Part shown: piece after piece, positions 34,310 through 43,385 of the stretch
How the letters are laid out: each line of letters starts with the position of its first letter
Position numbering within the stretch: the stretch's first letter is position 1
Source: Chthonomonadales bacterium
GTDB taxonomy: Bacteria > Armatimonadota > Chthonomonadetes > Chthonomonadales > CAJBBX01
Assembly (NCBI GenBank): GCA_013360745.1
Contig: JABWBA010000012.1
Span: 1 to 58,178, forward strand
DNA length: 58,178 nt
Direction: 5' to 3'
The notes under the pieces: generated by a model
Told to the model about the DNA's origin: nothing
The model's database searches: none
Seen by the model: the letters and a program-made list of their open reading frames with translations, nothing else
Translations under genes and position numbers: made by a program

Positions 34310-35572
34310 TCACTCGGCGAACCACGACTTCCCGCTTACGGGCACACCCTGGAGCCCCTGGATATGGCGGCCATCCGGCGTATACATCCGGAAGTGATCA
34401 TCGCCGGGTCCGCCGCCCCTGCCGGTCGCATCGACGATCAGATATCCGGAATCGAAGTACCGAAGCGAGTTCGGGTTCAGCGGCTCGACGCCGACCCACT
34501 TGCCGTTCAGATACACCTCGACCCATCCGTGCGAACCGACGGCATCCTTGAACTCGGTCTCGCCAGCCCCAAGCCGAACGCCGTGGGCCACCAGAGCCGG
34601 TACGCCGAGCGCCCGACACATGGCCACCATCAGGTTGCTCTGATGATGACAGACCCCTTTACGGTTCTTGAGGATCGAGGCCAGATCGTCGGGATATCCC
34701 GCCTCGTACTTGACGTTGGCCGCGAGCCAATCGAGCACAGCCTGAACCCGCTGCCCGGGCGTGCCGCGACGCAGCGGGGCGACCACCGCAGCCAGCTCAG
34801 GATCAGCTGGATCGTAGTCCAGATTGTTGCGGAACGGTCCGAGGGCCAGCCGGAGTTCGGGCGTGATCTGGATCGGCCCGGTTCGGTCTGCAAACGAAGG
34901 ACCGCGCACCTCGGGTTTATGGACCATGCGGGCGTGGATCGTGACCGTAGACGCCGAGCCCGGCTTGATAAACGCGACGTCCTTGTGACCGATCTTCTCG
35001 ATTCTGCTTCCCTCGGCGCCCTCAATGGTGATGGAGCTCTTCTGCCACAGATGCTCGCGGAACGGGATATTGATGATGATCTCGTCCTTCTGCACTTCAT
35101 AATCCGCGACGTTGATCGTCCATGTCAGATCGTAGACCGTGGCGACGGTCGCCGCCCGGAACGCCTTTCGCTCGGCGTCGAGAGGTTCCCGATCTCGTTT
35201 CGACTCGGGCAGATTCGCCTCATCGGCCAGGGCTTTTCGGGCTATCTCGAGATCACCGGCGGCCATTCCGGCCGCATATAGTTGCTGGAGCGACCAGGTC
35301 GTGCTGCCGTTCCTGCGAACGTTCTCCCGCGCATTATCGAGAGCGAGGCGCCACTTGCCCTGATGCATCTGCGCCCACGAAAGGCTGCGCCACATATATT
35401 CGGTACCCGGTCCAAGGCTCAGGGCCTTCGTCAACGCGGCCTCCATTGCCGCCCAATCGCCCCGTGTCTTGGCCTCCTGCGCAGCCCGGAAGGCCGCCTC
35501 ATAGTCGTTCGGCATCGCGGCGCTGACCGCGCCGATCATGATCCATGCCCCCAGTAGTGCGATGGCTCTCAT
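34310..35572 (-). CDS. Secreted transglutaminase-like cysteine protease superfamily protein
   Basis: 420 residues. A signal peptide (MRAIALLGAWIMIGAVSAA) and a TPR-like helical region (about 30-140: YEAAFRAAQEAKTRGDWAAMEAAL) precede a beta domain and a transglutaminase core. Core motifs are GVCHHQSNLMVAMCRALG (catalytic Cys), VGSHGWVEVYLNGKWVGVEP (His) and LIVDATGRG (Asp). GGAGG lies 7 nt before the ATG at 35572, which rejects the longer frame to 35659. Probably a periplasmic peptidase or cross-linking enzyme; substrate unknown. Confidence 0.87.
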   Translation of the reverse strand: MRAIALLGAWIMIGAVSAAMPNDYEAAFRAAQEAKTRGDWAAMEAALTKALSLGPGTEYMWRSLSWAQMHQGKWRLALDNARENVRRNGSTTWSLQQLYAAGMAAGDLEIARKALADEANLPESKRDREPLDAERKAFRAATVATVYDLTWTINVADYEVQKDEIIINIPFREHLWQKSSITIEGAEGSRIEKIGHKDVAFIKPGSASTVTIHARMVHKPEVRGPSFADRTGPIQITPELRLALGPFRNNLDYDPADPELAAVVAPLRRGTPGQRVQAVLDWLAANVKYEAGYPDDLASILKNRKGVCHHQSNLMVAMCRALGVPALVAHGVRLGAGETEFKDAVGSHGWVEVYLNGKWVGVEPLNPNSLRYFDSGYLIVDATGRGGGPGDDHFRMYTPDGRHIQGLQGVPVSGKSWFAE

Positions 35573-35698
35573 ATCCTTGCCTCCTCGCCTGAATGCGGTC
35601 AGGCCCGCGCCAACGGCTTCAGCGCGCTGCAGCCGGTCATTATAACGTGCCGCTGGCAACGACGGATCCCGGCGCCGCTGCAGTGCGGACGCGACGGA

Positions 35699-36172
35699 TC
35701 AGCCATCCTTCAGCTCTCTGATCACCGCAACTTCGGTGCAGTTGAGGAACTTCGGACAATGGACGCACTCGGTCCATACTTTTCTGGGCAGCAGAGCCTT
35801 ATCGATTTCGCCAAAGCCGAGACGGGCGAAGAACTCGGGCACATAGGTTAGAGCGAATACTCGGGTCACGCCCAGCGGTCGGGCTTCCCGAAGGCATGCC
35901 TCAACCAGCTCGCGCCCGTAGCCGCGTGATTGGGCGGTTGCAGCAACGGCCAGCGATTTGATCTCAGCGAGGTCCTTCCAGCTCACATGCAGGGCAGCGC
36001 AACCGACGATCTCGCCCGCTTCCTCGATCACGAAGAAGTCCCGTACGCTTTCATAGAGCTGGCTCAGGCTGCGCGGGAGCATCAACCCCTGCGCAGCGAA
36101 GCCGCTGACGATCCGCTGGATGCCGGGCACATCCGCCGTTGCCGCCTTTCGCGGTCCATACTTTATGATCAT
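35699..36172 (-). CDS. GNAT N-acetyltransferase, ArgA-type (putative N-acetylglutamate synthase)
   Basis: 157 residues. The GNAT acetyl-CoA loop is [18 protein letters not shown]. The C-terminal [17 protein letters not shown] with paired cysteines is characteristic of short ArgA-like N-acetylglutamate synthases found with arginine biosynthesis in several phyla. No other arg genes are nearby, so the arginine role is inferred. Start ATG at 36172; the ribosome site is weak. Confidence 0.82.
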   Translation of the reverse strand: MIIKYGPRKAATADVPGIQRIVSGFAAQGLMLPRSLSQLYESVRDFFVIEEAGEIVGCAALHVSWKDLAEIKSLAVAATAQSRGYGRELVEACLREARPLGVTRVFALTYVPEFFARLGFGEIDKALLPRKVWTECVHCPKFLNCTEVAVIRELKDG

Positions 36173-36180
36173 CGTTCCAG

Positions 36181-36204
36181 CTGCATGACAAACTGCATGA
36201 CAAA
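36181..36204. repeat. Perfect 12-bp tandem repeat upstream of the pilin promoter
   Basis: CTGCATGACAAA occurs twice head to tail (36181-36192, 36193-36204). It lies 16 nt upstream of the pilin -35 box and next to the divergent GNAT start, a position suited to an activator or operator site. Confidence 0.6.
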
Positions 36205-36220
36205 TCGCTTTGCTCCGGCG

Positions 36221-36249
36221 TTGATATTCCTGATCTAGAATGGCATAAT
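36221..36249 (+). promoter_or_regulatory. Sigma70-type promoter of the pilin gene
   Basis: TTGATA (36221-36226), 17-nt spacer, CATAAT (36244-36249). The leader to the ATG at 36310 is about 55 nt and carries AAGGAGA. Confidence 0.6.
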
Positions 36250-36309
36250 CATTCCTACATCAATATGCTTCCCGCGCCAGCAGCGCGGATGGAGCAAAAG
36301 GAGACGACG

Positions 36310-37134
36310 ATGCGGTCCGTTATACGGTCGCGCCGCGGTTTCACCCTGATCGAGCTTCTCGTCGTAATCGCGATCATCGCCATTCTGGCGGCGATCCTCT
36401 TCCCGGTGTTTGCACAGGCACGCGAACAGGCGAGGCGCATCACGTGTACGAGCAACGTGAAGAACTTCGGCCTTGCGTTCCTGATGTACAACCAGGACTA
36501 CGATGAGACGTTCGTGACCCAGTTCAACGCCGACTCTCTGAACGATCGCGGCGAGTTCCAGTACCTCCTCCAGCCCTATATCAAGAACCGTCAGATCGTC
36601 TACTGCCCGTCCCGCAATCTCTATGGGTGCGACACTTCCGTCGATCCCTCGGGCCGCTGTATCGGCTATGCCCCGAACTTCGGCATCTACTCGTACATGA
36701 ACGGCAACGGTCTGTTCCATCAGCGCGAGAATGCGCCGAACCCGCCCGGCGACAGCATGTGGCGGGGAAGGGCCATGGCCGACTTCGTGCATCCGGCTGA
36801 GACCATCATGATCGGCGACACCAATGACTCGAACATGTACACGCTGGCGTTCTACTTCCAGACGGCTGACGGCACCAATCCAGGCGCCCTGCGCCACGGC
36901 ACGAACTACCAGTTCTGCTACGTGGACGGCCATGCGAAGTCGATCAAGATGGGAGCCTATTCCTTCCTTGCTGATGGGGATGACTTCGATCTAATGCCGG
37001 AGAATGGCAACCTCATCGCGCATTACTGCTACAACGTGAACGCCGTTCAGGAGCGCACGGGCGGCTATGGCTACCCGAACCCCTGCGGCGTTGTTGCCCA
37101 GATGCTCGCGGCCAATCGCGTCAAGCTCTTCTAG
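36310..37134 (+). CDS. Type IV pilin-like / type II secretion pseudopilin protein (Armatimonadota-type prepilin)
   Basis: 274 residues. Starts with a short basic leader and the prepilin peptidase site [16 protein letters not shown] (cleavage before F, E at +5), then the long pilin helix and [28 protein letters not shown] and the [19 protein letters not shown] end are the DUF1559-like features: a prepilin head with an H-x-D-G-type motif. AAGGAGA precedes the ATG at 36310; the upstream start at 36265 lacks a ribosome site. Exported and assembled, or kept as a surface pseudopilin. Two tiny genes follow in the same direction. Confidence 0.9.
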   Translation: MRSVIRSRRGFTLIELLVVIAIIAILAAILFPVFAQAREQARRITCTSNVKNFGLAFLMYNQDYDETFVTQFNADSLNDRGEFQYLLQPYIKNRQIVYCPSRNLYGCDTSVDPSGRCIGYAPNFGIYSYMNGNGLFHQRENAPNPPGDSMWRGRAMADFVHPAETIMIGDTNDSNMYTLAFYFQTADGTNPGALRHGTNYQFCYVDGHAKSIKMGAYSFLADGDDFDLMPENGNLIAHYCYNVNAVQERTGGYGYPNPCGVVAQMLAANRVKLF

Positions 37135-37149
37135 GGCGTGGCGCCAACC

Positions 37150-37284
37150 ATGAGATACGGCGCGAGGGCGTTGCTTGCCCTGATGGCGCTCGCGCTTCTG
37201 GGCACGATCGTTCCGGGTTGTGCGCAGAAGAAGGAGATTGAGCCGGCACAGAAGACCATCAAGGCTCAGAAGAAGGACAAGTAG
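37150..37284 (+). CDS. 44-residue lipoprotein (small gene)
   Basis: Small open frame 15 nt after the pilin stop. It reads MRYGARALLALMALALLG, then TIVPGC, a lipobox whose Cys would be the mature N-terminus, then a Lys-rich tail of 20 residues (AQKKEIEPAQKTIKAQKKDK). The signal peptide plus lipobox and the position make it a likely real gene. The ribosome site is weak (GGGCG), so it may be coupled to the pilin. Function unknown. Confidence 0.6.
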   Translation: MRYGARALLALMALALLGTIVPGCAQKKEIEPAQKTIKAQKKDK

Positions 37285-37299
37285 GTTCGGTGCGACATC

Positions 37300-37325
37300 G
37301 CGGGGCGGCCTTCGGGTCGCCCCGC
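37300..37325 (+). terminator. GC-rich hairpin between the two micro-genes
   Basis: GCGGGGCG (37300-37307) pairs with CGCCCCGC (37318-37325), with further C-G pairs inside the loop. No U-tract follows; it could act as an mRNA stabiliser or partial terminator after the lipoprotein gene. Confidence 0.4.
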
Positions 37326-37345
37326 TCGCACGAAAAGGCGCCAGA

Positions 37346-37489
37346 GTGAAACGGAACATCCATCCGGCCGTGGCCATCGCGATCATCGTTGCCGCCGTAC
37401 TCGCCGTCGGCTATCTGGTGATGCAGCGCACCCAGTACGATGTCGGTCAGACCCGCGGGCCGCGTTTCGTTAAGCCCAAAAGCAAATAA
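37346..37489 (+). CDS. 47-residue single-pass membrane protein (small gene)
   Basis: GTG at 37346 with AAAAGG 7 nt upstream. Reads MKRNIHPAVAIAIIVAAV, one transmembrane helix (about residues 8-25), then a hydrophilic tail with TQYDVGQTRG and a basic end VKPKSK. Third member of the pilin cluster in the same direction. No family recognised. The longer frame from 37220 crosses the lipoprotein gene and is not used. Confidence 0.6.
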   Translation: MKRNIHPAVAIAIIVAAVLAVGYLVMQRTQYDVGQTRGPRFVKPKSK

Positions 37490-37608
37490 CGCCGCGATCC
37501 GACGCTCCCGGTTGGCGCTGCACCGAGCGCGGAACGGACCAGGAACGCGCATATCATCACGACGACTCGGATTAGCGAGCAGGGCGAGCATCGCTCTGCC
37601 CAACGAGC

Positions 37609-38487
37609 TTAGAAGGATCCCGTCATCGTCATACGGATGGCGTAGAGCCCGCTCCCTGCAGTGATGAACAGCGTCCGACGGTCCTTGCCCCCAAAGCAGA
37701 CATTGCTGGTCCAGCGCTCGTCGGGTACGGGTATGCGCTGCACTTCGCGGCCGGTCCTATCGAAGACGACAACCCCCGGGCCGGTTAGGTAGAGATGCCC
37801 CTCCTCGTCGATCGTCATGCCGTCACTCCCCATGCTGCAGAATAGCCGACGATTCGTCAGGCTGCCCTGCTTCGCGATCGTATAGGCATACGTCTTGCCC
37901 GCTCCGATATCGGCCACGTAGAGCGTCTTGCCGTCGCGCGTGCCTACGATGCCGTTCGGCTTCTGGAGGTCGGATGCCACCCTGGTGACATGACGGCCGT
38001 CGGGCGATAGGCGATAGACCGCCTGCGGCTCCTGCAGCTCCCGCCCATCAGGCCAGTACTCACGTCGGTAATAGGGATCGGTAAAGTAGACCGCACCGTC
38101 GGGCGCCGCCCACACGTCATTCGGCCCGTTGAGGCGCCCCCCGAGGTCGTTCGCGGTAACGACGACTCTGTGGGTTCCGCTCCTGGGCGCGATGACCCAT
38201 AGCTCGTTCTTTTCATCGGCACACGCCCATAGCCTCCCCTTACGGTCGAAAAAGAGACCGTTGGACCGGCCCGCGGGCTCAAGAAACGTCTCCAGGCGAC
38301 CGTCTACGGTCCAGCGGAGGATACGGTTGTTGGGCTGATCGGTGAAATAGACGGCGCCGCTTCGATCGGCCGCAGGCCCTTCGGTAAAGGCAAAGCCGCC
38401 CGCCAACTTCCGCAGCTCGGCGCCCGGTTCAGTAACGATCGGGACCCCGCACAGGGCGATCGCCGTCAGCGCGAAGGCGTTGATCAT
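37609..38487 (-). CDS. SMP-30/gluconolactonase-like secreted protein
   Basis: 292 residues. An N-terminal hydrophobic signal (MINAFALTAIALCGVPI) leads a six-blade SMP-30 propeller: FTEGPAADRSGAVYFTDQPNNRILRW (opening Glu metal ligand), GRLNGPNDVWAAPDGAVYFTDP (Asn/Asp region), LQKPNGIVGTRDGKTLYVAD and SDGMTIDEEGHLYLTG. These supply the usual divalent-metal site for lactone hydrolysis. GGAGG lies 8 nt before the ATG at 38487. The gene is divergent from the metallophosphoesterase. Confidence 0.88.
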   Translation of the reverse strand: MINAFALTAIALCGVPIVTEPGAELRKLAGGFAFTEGPAADRSGAVYFTDQPNNRILRWTVDGRLETFLEPAGRSNGLFFDRKGRLWACADEKNELWVIAPRSGTHRVVVTANDLGGRLNGPNDVWAAPDGAVYFTDPYYRREYWPDGRELQEPQAVYRLSPDGRHVTRVASDLQKPNGIVGTRDGKTLYVADIGAGKTYAYTIAKQGSLTNRRLFCSMGSDGMTIDEEGHLYLTGPGVVVFDRTGREVQRIPVPDERWTSNVCFGGKDRRTLFITAGSGLYAIRMTMTGSF

Positions 38488-38569
38488 CCAGCGTTCCTCC
38501 ATTCTGCATCGTCGGTTCAGTGTAGCATCGGACCACCCGATACGACAGGCGGAAGGAGTCGACCGCGCG

Positions 38570-39466
38570 ATGGCGAATCGTGTCCCGGGATCGCTCATCA
38601 TGCACCGCCGAGAGTTCATTGGGCAGGCCACCGCCCTCCTTAGCATCAGCGCCGTCGCCCCCGAGATCCGATCGATCGATCGAGGGCTGCGCGTCGGCGT
38701 CTGCACGGATCTCCATTACGCGGATATCGACACGCGGGGCAGCCGGCACTATCGCCTCGGACTGGACCGTCTCAGGGACGCCGTAGAGGCCTGGAACCGC
38801 TCGGGTGTGGACATGGTGATCCACCTCGGCGACCTGATCGATGCAGGCGCTCGTACCGACGCCGACGCAGAAGAGGGGTATCTGAGGGCGGCGGCGCACG
38901 AGATCAAGAAGGCGCACGCGCCCCGGTACTACGTCCTCGGCAACCACTGCGTCGCGACGATCAAGAAGGCCCGGTTCCTCCGCATCGTCGGCCAGCGTCG
39001 AGCGCACCTGAGCTTCAACCGGGCCGGCTATCATCATGTGATCCTCGATGGATGCTACCGACGGGACGGCGTCTCCTACGATGAGGGGCCGTTTGATTGG
39101 ACGGACGCGGATATCCCGGATACACAGCGACGATGGCTCGCCGATGACCTCGCCCGAACGCGACTGCCGACGCTCGTCTACGTCCATCAGCGGCTGGACC
39201 TGCCCGCCGATCACCCGTATGCGATCCACAGCGCCGACGAGATCCGGTCGATTCTGGAACGCTCGCGCCGCGTCGTGGCGGTCGTCATGGGCCATAGCCA
39301 CGACAACGACCTGCGCCGCATCGGCGGCATCGCCTATATCACGCTCGCGGCGATGGTCGAGGGTCCGCGCGAAGCCGGCAGCGCGTTCGGCGTGCTCCAT
39401 GCGACGCGGGAAGGATCGGTGCGGCTCGTCGGGTCGGGACGCCTTTCCGATCATCCCGCCTCCTGA
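38570..39466 (+). CDS. Calcineurin-like metallophosphoesterase, exported
   Basis: 298 residues. An N-terminal Tat-like or signal region (MHRREFIGQATALLSISAVA) sits about 10 residues in. Metallophosphoesterase motifs: VCTDLHYAD (D-x-H), HLGDLIDAG (GD), LGNHC in place of the usual GNHD/E, VYVHQRLD, and VMGHSHDND (GH-x-H). The metal ligands N and H of motif III are kept; the D/E-to-C change is odd. The ATG at 38570 is preferred because GGAAGGAG is 11 nt upstream; the ATG at 38600 has no ribosome site. Substrate unknown. Confidence 0.8.
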   Translation: MANRVPGSLIMHRREFIGQATALLSISAVAPEIRSIDRGLRVGVCTDLHYADIDTRGSRHYRLGLDRLRDAVEAWNRSGVDMVIHLGDLIDAGARTDADAEEGYLRAAAHEIKKAHAPRYYVLGNHCVATIKKARFLRIVGQRRAHLSFNRAGYHHVILDGCYRRDGVSYDEGPFDWTDADIPDTQRRWLADDLARTRLPTLVYVHQRLDLPADHPYAIHSADEIRSILERSRRVVAVVMGHSHDNDLRRIGGIAYITLAAMVEGPREAGSAFGVLHATREGSVRLVGSGRLSDHPAS

Positions 39467-39571
39467 TCGGGCGCACGAGGACATGCGCGGACCGCCGGCT
39501 AATGGATTGCGAACGAATCTCGACGCCCTTGATGGGTAGTACAATCGCCTTTTCCGAAGGATGGTAACTCG

Positions 39572-42500
39572 ATGCGTTATATGATGCGAGTCCTGATCGT
39601 CTCCCTCTCGCTGGGATGGATGGTTCACGCGGAGACCGCAGGCGCCCAGGCGCTCAAGCCGCATGCGGGGATGCTCCGCTATCCGGCCATCAGCGCCGAC
39701 CGGATCGTCTTCCGGTATGCCAACCGGCTCTGGATCGTCTCCCGCGATGGGGGCGCGGCCCTTCCCCTTGCCGCGCCGAGCGGCTCGCTGGCGTTCCCGC
39801 GATTCAGCCCCGACGGAACGAAGGTAGCGTATCTCGCCAACTACGAAGGGGGCAATGACCTGTACGTCCTCCCCATCGAGGGCGGGATACCGTCGCGCGT
39901 CACGCATCATCCATCGCAGGAGATGCTCTGCGGGTGGCTCAAGAGCGATCGGCTCCTCTTCTCTGCAGGCATCAGCGGGTTGAGCCGGCAGGCCCAACTC
40001 TACACGGTGGCGCCGACGGGCGGTCTTCCGATCCAACTGCCGGTGCCCTACGGAGCCCTGGCCGATATCAGCGACGACGGCAAGCTGCTCGCCTACACGC
40101 CGCACACTCAGGACTTCGCAACCTGGAAACGGTATCGGGGCGGGATGCAGACCGATATCTGGCTCTTCGACCTGACCACCCGCAAATCGAAAAGGATGAC
40201 CGACTGGGAGGGCAACGATACCGCGCCGATGTGGATCGGAGGCAGGGTCTATTACGTCACCGACGCGGGCAAGGAACGCCGGGGCAACATCTGGGTGTAC
40301 GACCCTCAGAACGGCAAACGGTCCCAGATCACCCACTACGACGACTTCGATATCAAATGGCCGTCTAAGGGTCCCGGGCCCAGGGGCGGCGGCGAGATCG
40401 TCTTTCAGCACGGCGCCGAGCTCTGTGTGCTCGACGTCCCGACCGGCAAGGTGCGGACCGTCGAGGTGACCATCCCGGGCGAACGGCCGAACCTCGCCGC
40501 CAGAGCCGTCGACGCAAGTCGATTCATCACCGGATGGGGCATCTCCTCCACCGGCAAACAGGCGGTGATCGAAGCCCGCGGCGACATATGGACCGTACCG
40601 GCAAAGGACGGCGTGCCCCGCAACCTGACCCGCAGCAACGGCTCCAACGAGCGCGATCCCGCCTGGAGCCCCGACGGCCGCTGGATCGCCTATCTTTCGG
40701 ACGCTGCGGGCGAGTACGAGCTCTATATCACCCAATCAGACGGGCGGGGCGATACGCGACAGCTGACCAGAGACGGCGATCGTTTCCGCTATGCCCCGAC
40801 ATGGTCGCCGGATTCCAGCCGGCTCGCCTTTACGGACAATAGCGGCGCGCTCTTCGTCCATTCCGTGGCGAACGGCGAAACGAAGCTGATCGATACCGAC
40901 CCGTGGGGCGACCGGCCCCAGCCATCGTGGTCACCCGATAGCCGCTGGCTCGCCTACGCCCTGACCGACGAAACCCCGAGCCTCCATTCCATTCGGGCCT
41001 ACGATCTGAAGAACGGTCAGAAACACCGTCTGACCAGCGGCATGTTCGAAGATACGCGTCCGGTCTTTGATCGCAAGGGCGAGTACCTCTACTGGGTTAG
41101 CGGCCGGAGTTTTCAGCCTACCTACGAGGACTTCGGCACGAGCTGGATCTATACCGACAGCGAGACGCTCATGGCCGCCTCCTTGAAGGCCGACATGCCG
41201 TCTCCCTACCTGCCGAAGGTCGATCAGGAAACCTGGACCGAAACGAAGCCAGAGAAGCCGGCGCCCGCCGCCGTCGAGATCGCCCTATCGCCCGACCGGA
41301 CCTCCTCGATCCCGGCTGCACGGACGGTTCTCGCTGCGGAACCCGATGACCCCGTCTCAGGCGCCTGGAGCGGCACCGCCGATGCGGCCCCGATCGGGCT
41401 CGGGACCATCAGCTTCACCGCGCAGTTGACGCTCACAGCGGGCAACGCCATACAGGGGAGCCTGGTCACGCCGATGGGCTCTTCGAGCATTACCGGATCC
41501 TGGAATCCGGACGCGCGCAAACTGACCCTCACCGTTCCGCTGCCCATCGGGGTCGTGGCGACGATCACCGTGACCGTCACCGGCAATACAGCCGAAGGCA
41601 CCGCCGAGGCCGAGGGACAGGTTATCCGCATCCGCATGACCCGCGACGCCGCGCCGAAGGAAAAGCCCGAAGCTCCCCGGACGAAGCCGCAGGGTCCAGC
41701 GGCTCCCGCGACGGGCTCCAGGGAGGCGCTCAACGTCGTTATCGACCCGGCCGGTTTTGAGGGCCGGGCGATCCTTCTCGCCCCCAAACCCGGGGCCTTC
41801 GGCAGGCTGGCGGTCAACGACCGGAATCAGCTGATCTTCGCGCGCCGTGCATCCCTCGGAGGAGGCGATCAGCCATCCATCAAGCTCTTCGACATCAAGG
41901 ACGATAAGAAGGAAGAGAAGCTGGTCGCAGCCGGAGCCCAGGACTTCGATATCTCGGCCGACGGCAAGAAGCTTCTCGTGGCGCGGGGCGGTTCCGCCGC
42001 GATCCAGGACGCCTCGGCAGGCGGATCCGGCACAGCCGTCGCGACGGCAGGTATGACGGTCCGAATCGATCCGCGAGTCGAATGGCGACAGATCTTCAAC
42101 GAGGCCTGGCGGACAATGCGCCAGTTCTTCTATGCCCCCAATATGCACGGCGTCGACTGGCCCAAAATGAAGGCCCACTACAGCGCGATGCTCGGCGATT
42201 GCGCCAGCCGCGACGATCTGAGCTACGTCATCGGCGAACTCATCGGCGAGCTGAACGTCGGCCATGCCTACTACAGCGGCGGCGACACGGGTTCGCAGCC
42301 CTCCGTGTCGGTCGGTATGCTCGGAGCGGATTTCGAGATCAAGGACGGCGCCTATCGGATCAGCACGATCTATCGGGGCGCTCCATGGGACGCGGACGCT
42401 CGCGGCCCGCTGGGCGAGCCCGGGCTCAAGATCGGGGAAGGCGACTACTTGCTCGCCGTCAACGGCATTCCGATCGACACCACGATGGATCCATGGGCGG

Positions 42501-43297
42501 CCTTCATCGGCCTCGCCGATAAGACGGTGAGCCTGACCGTGAGCAGCAAACCGATCCGGGACGACAGCGCCCGCGATGTGCCCGTTCGTCTGACGTCCTC
42601 CGATCGGGACGTACGGTACCGGGCCTGGATCGAGCGTAATCGAGCCTATGTCGAGAAGAAGACGGGCGGACGCGTCGGCTACATCTACGTGCCCAATACG
42701 GGCGTTGCCGGCCAGAACGACCTGGTGCGCCAGCTCGTGGGCCAGAGGGGTAAGGCGGCTCTCATCATCGACGAGCGGTGGAACGGCGGCGGACAGGTGC
42801 CCCATCGCTTCGTCGAACTGCTCGAACGGCCTCTCTTCAACTACTGGACCGGACGCTACGGACAGCCGACCGCCTGGCCCCCCGATGCGCACCGCGGCCC
42901 GAAATGCATGCTCATCAACGGACTGGCTGGCTCCGGCGGCGATCTATTCCCCTACTACTTCCGCGCGGCGGGGATCGGCAAGCTCATCGGCACCCGCACC
43001 TGGGGCGGAGTCGTCGGGATCGGCGGATTCCCTGCGTTGATCGACGGCGCAGTGGTGACCACCCCGAACTTCGCTTTCTTCGAGAACGAGAAGAAATGGG
43101 GTATCGAAGGCCACGGCGTCGACCCCGATATCGAAGTGCTCGACGATCCGGCTCTGATGCTCGAGGGTGGCGATCCCCAGCTCGACGCCGCCATCAAGCT
43201 GATGCTCGACTCGATCCAGGATCGGACCTACAAGCCCATCGCCCGTCCGCCCTATCCCGACCGAAGCGGCATGGGCGTCCCGGTTCGGGAACGGTGA
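39572..43297 (+). CDS. Tricorn-type protease with an inserted beta domain
   Basis: 1241 residues with a signal peptide (VLIVSLSLGWMVHAETAGAQA), so it acts outside the cytoplasm. The first half carries two runs of WD40/PD40 blades (FPRFSPDGTKVAYLAN; DPAWSPDGRWIAYLSD). An extra segment of about 100 residues (590-695, SGAWSGTADAAPIGLGTISF) interrupts the second propeller and looks like a small beta domain. The C-terminal half has tricorn helices (NEAWRTMRQFFYAPNMHGVDW), LNVGHAYYSGG with the candidate catalytic His898, a PDZ-like region, and GLAGSGGDLFPYYFR with nucleophile Ser1121. Breaks down oligopeptides. Convergent with the KAP operon. Confidence 0.9.
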   Translation: MRYMMRVLIVSLSLGWMVHAETAGAQALKPHAGMLRYPAISADRIVFRYANRLWIVSRDGGAALPLAAPSGSLAFPRFSPDGTKVAYLANYEGGNDLYVLPIEGGIPSRVTHHPSQEMLCGWLKSDRLLFSAGISGLSRQAQLYTVAPTGGLPIQLPVPYGALADISDDGKLLAYTPHTQDFATWKRYRGGMQTDIWLFDLTTRKSKRMTDWEGNDTAPMWIGGRVYYVTDAGKERRGNIWVYDPQNGKRSQITHYDDFDIKWPSKGPGPRGGGEIVFQHGAELCVLDVPTGKVRTVEVTIPGERPNLAARAVDASRFITGWGISSTGKQAVIEARGDIWTVPAKDGVPRNLTRSNGSNERDPAWSPDGRWIAYLSDAAGEYELYITQSDGRGDTRQLTRDGDRFRYAPTWSPDSSRLAFTDNSGALFVHSVANGETKLIDTDPWGDRPQPSWSPDSRWLAYALTDETPSLHSIRAYDLKNGQKHRLTSGMFEDTRPVFDRKGEYLYWVSGRSFQPTYEDFGTSWIYTDSETLMAASLKADMPSPYLPKVDQETWTETKPEKPAPAAVEIALSPDRTSSIPAARTVLAAEPDDPVSGAWSGTADAAPIGLGTISFTAQLTLTAGNAIQGSLVTPMGSSSITGSWNPDARKLTLTVPLPIGVVATITVTVTGNTAEGTAEAEGQVIRIRMTRDAAPKEKPEAPRTKPQGPAAPATGSREALNVVIDPAGFEGRAILLAPKPGAFGRLAVNDRNQLIFARRASLGGGDQPSIKLFDIKDDKKEEKLVAAGAQDFDISADGKKLLVARGGSAAIQDASAGGSGTAVATAGMTVRIDPRVEWRQIFNEAWRTMRQFFYAPNMHGVDWPKMKAHYSAMLGDCASRDDLSYVIGELIGELNVGHAYYSGGDTGSQPSVSVGMLGADFEIKDGAYRISTIYRGAPWDADARGPLGEPGLKIGEGDYLLAVNGIPIDTTMDPWAAFIGLADKTVSLTVSSKPIRDDSARDVPVRLTSSDRDVRYRAWIERNRAYVEKKTGGRVGYIYVPNTGVAGQNDLVRQLVGQRGKAALIIDERWNGGGQVPHRFVELLERPLFNYWTGRYGQPTAWPPDAHRGPKCMLINGLAGSGGDLFPYYFRAAGIGKLIGTRTWGGVVGIGGFPALIDGAVVTTPNFAFFENEKKWGIEGHGVDPDIEVLDDPALMLEGGDPQLDAAIKLMLDSIQDRTYKPIARPPYPDRSGMGVPVRER

Positions 43298-43385
43298 TCG
43301 ACCAGAGAGAAATGCGGAGAGGCCTGCTCCAAGGAAACTCGCGCGCCTACCGACACACTCATGATAGTGGGATCGGCTCCCCGCA

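Noticed and set aside
38429-40735. 768-codon minus-strand frame
   Set aside because: Antisense shadow of the metallophosphoesterase and tricorn genes; no family motifs and compositionally odd.
41357-42892. 511-codon minus-strand frame inside the tricorn gene
   Set aside because: Shadow frame in GC-rich DNA without recognisable domains.
43298-43385. Mobile-element scar at the KAP operon edge
   Set aside because: No inverted repeats, target duplication, integrase or tRNA boundary seen.
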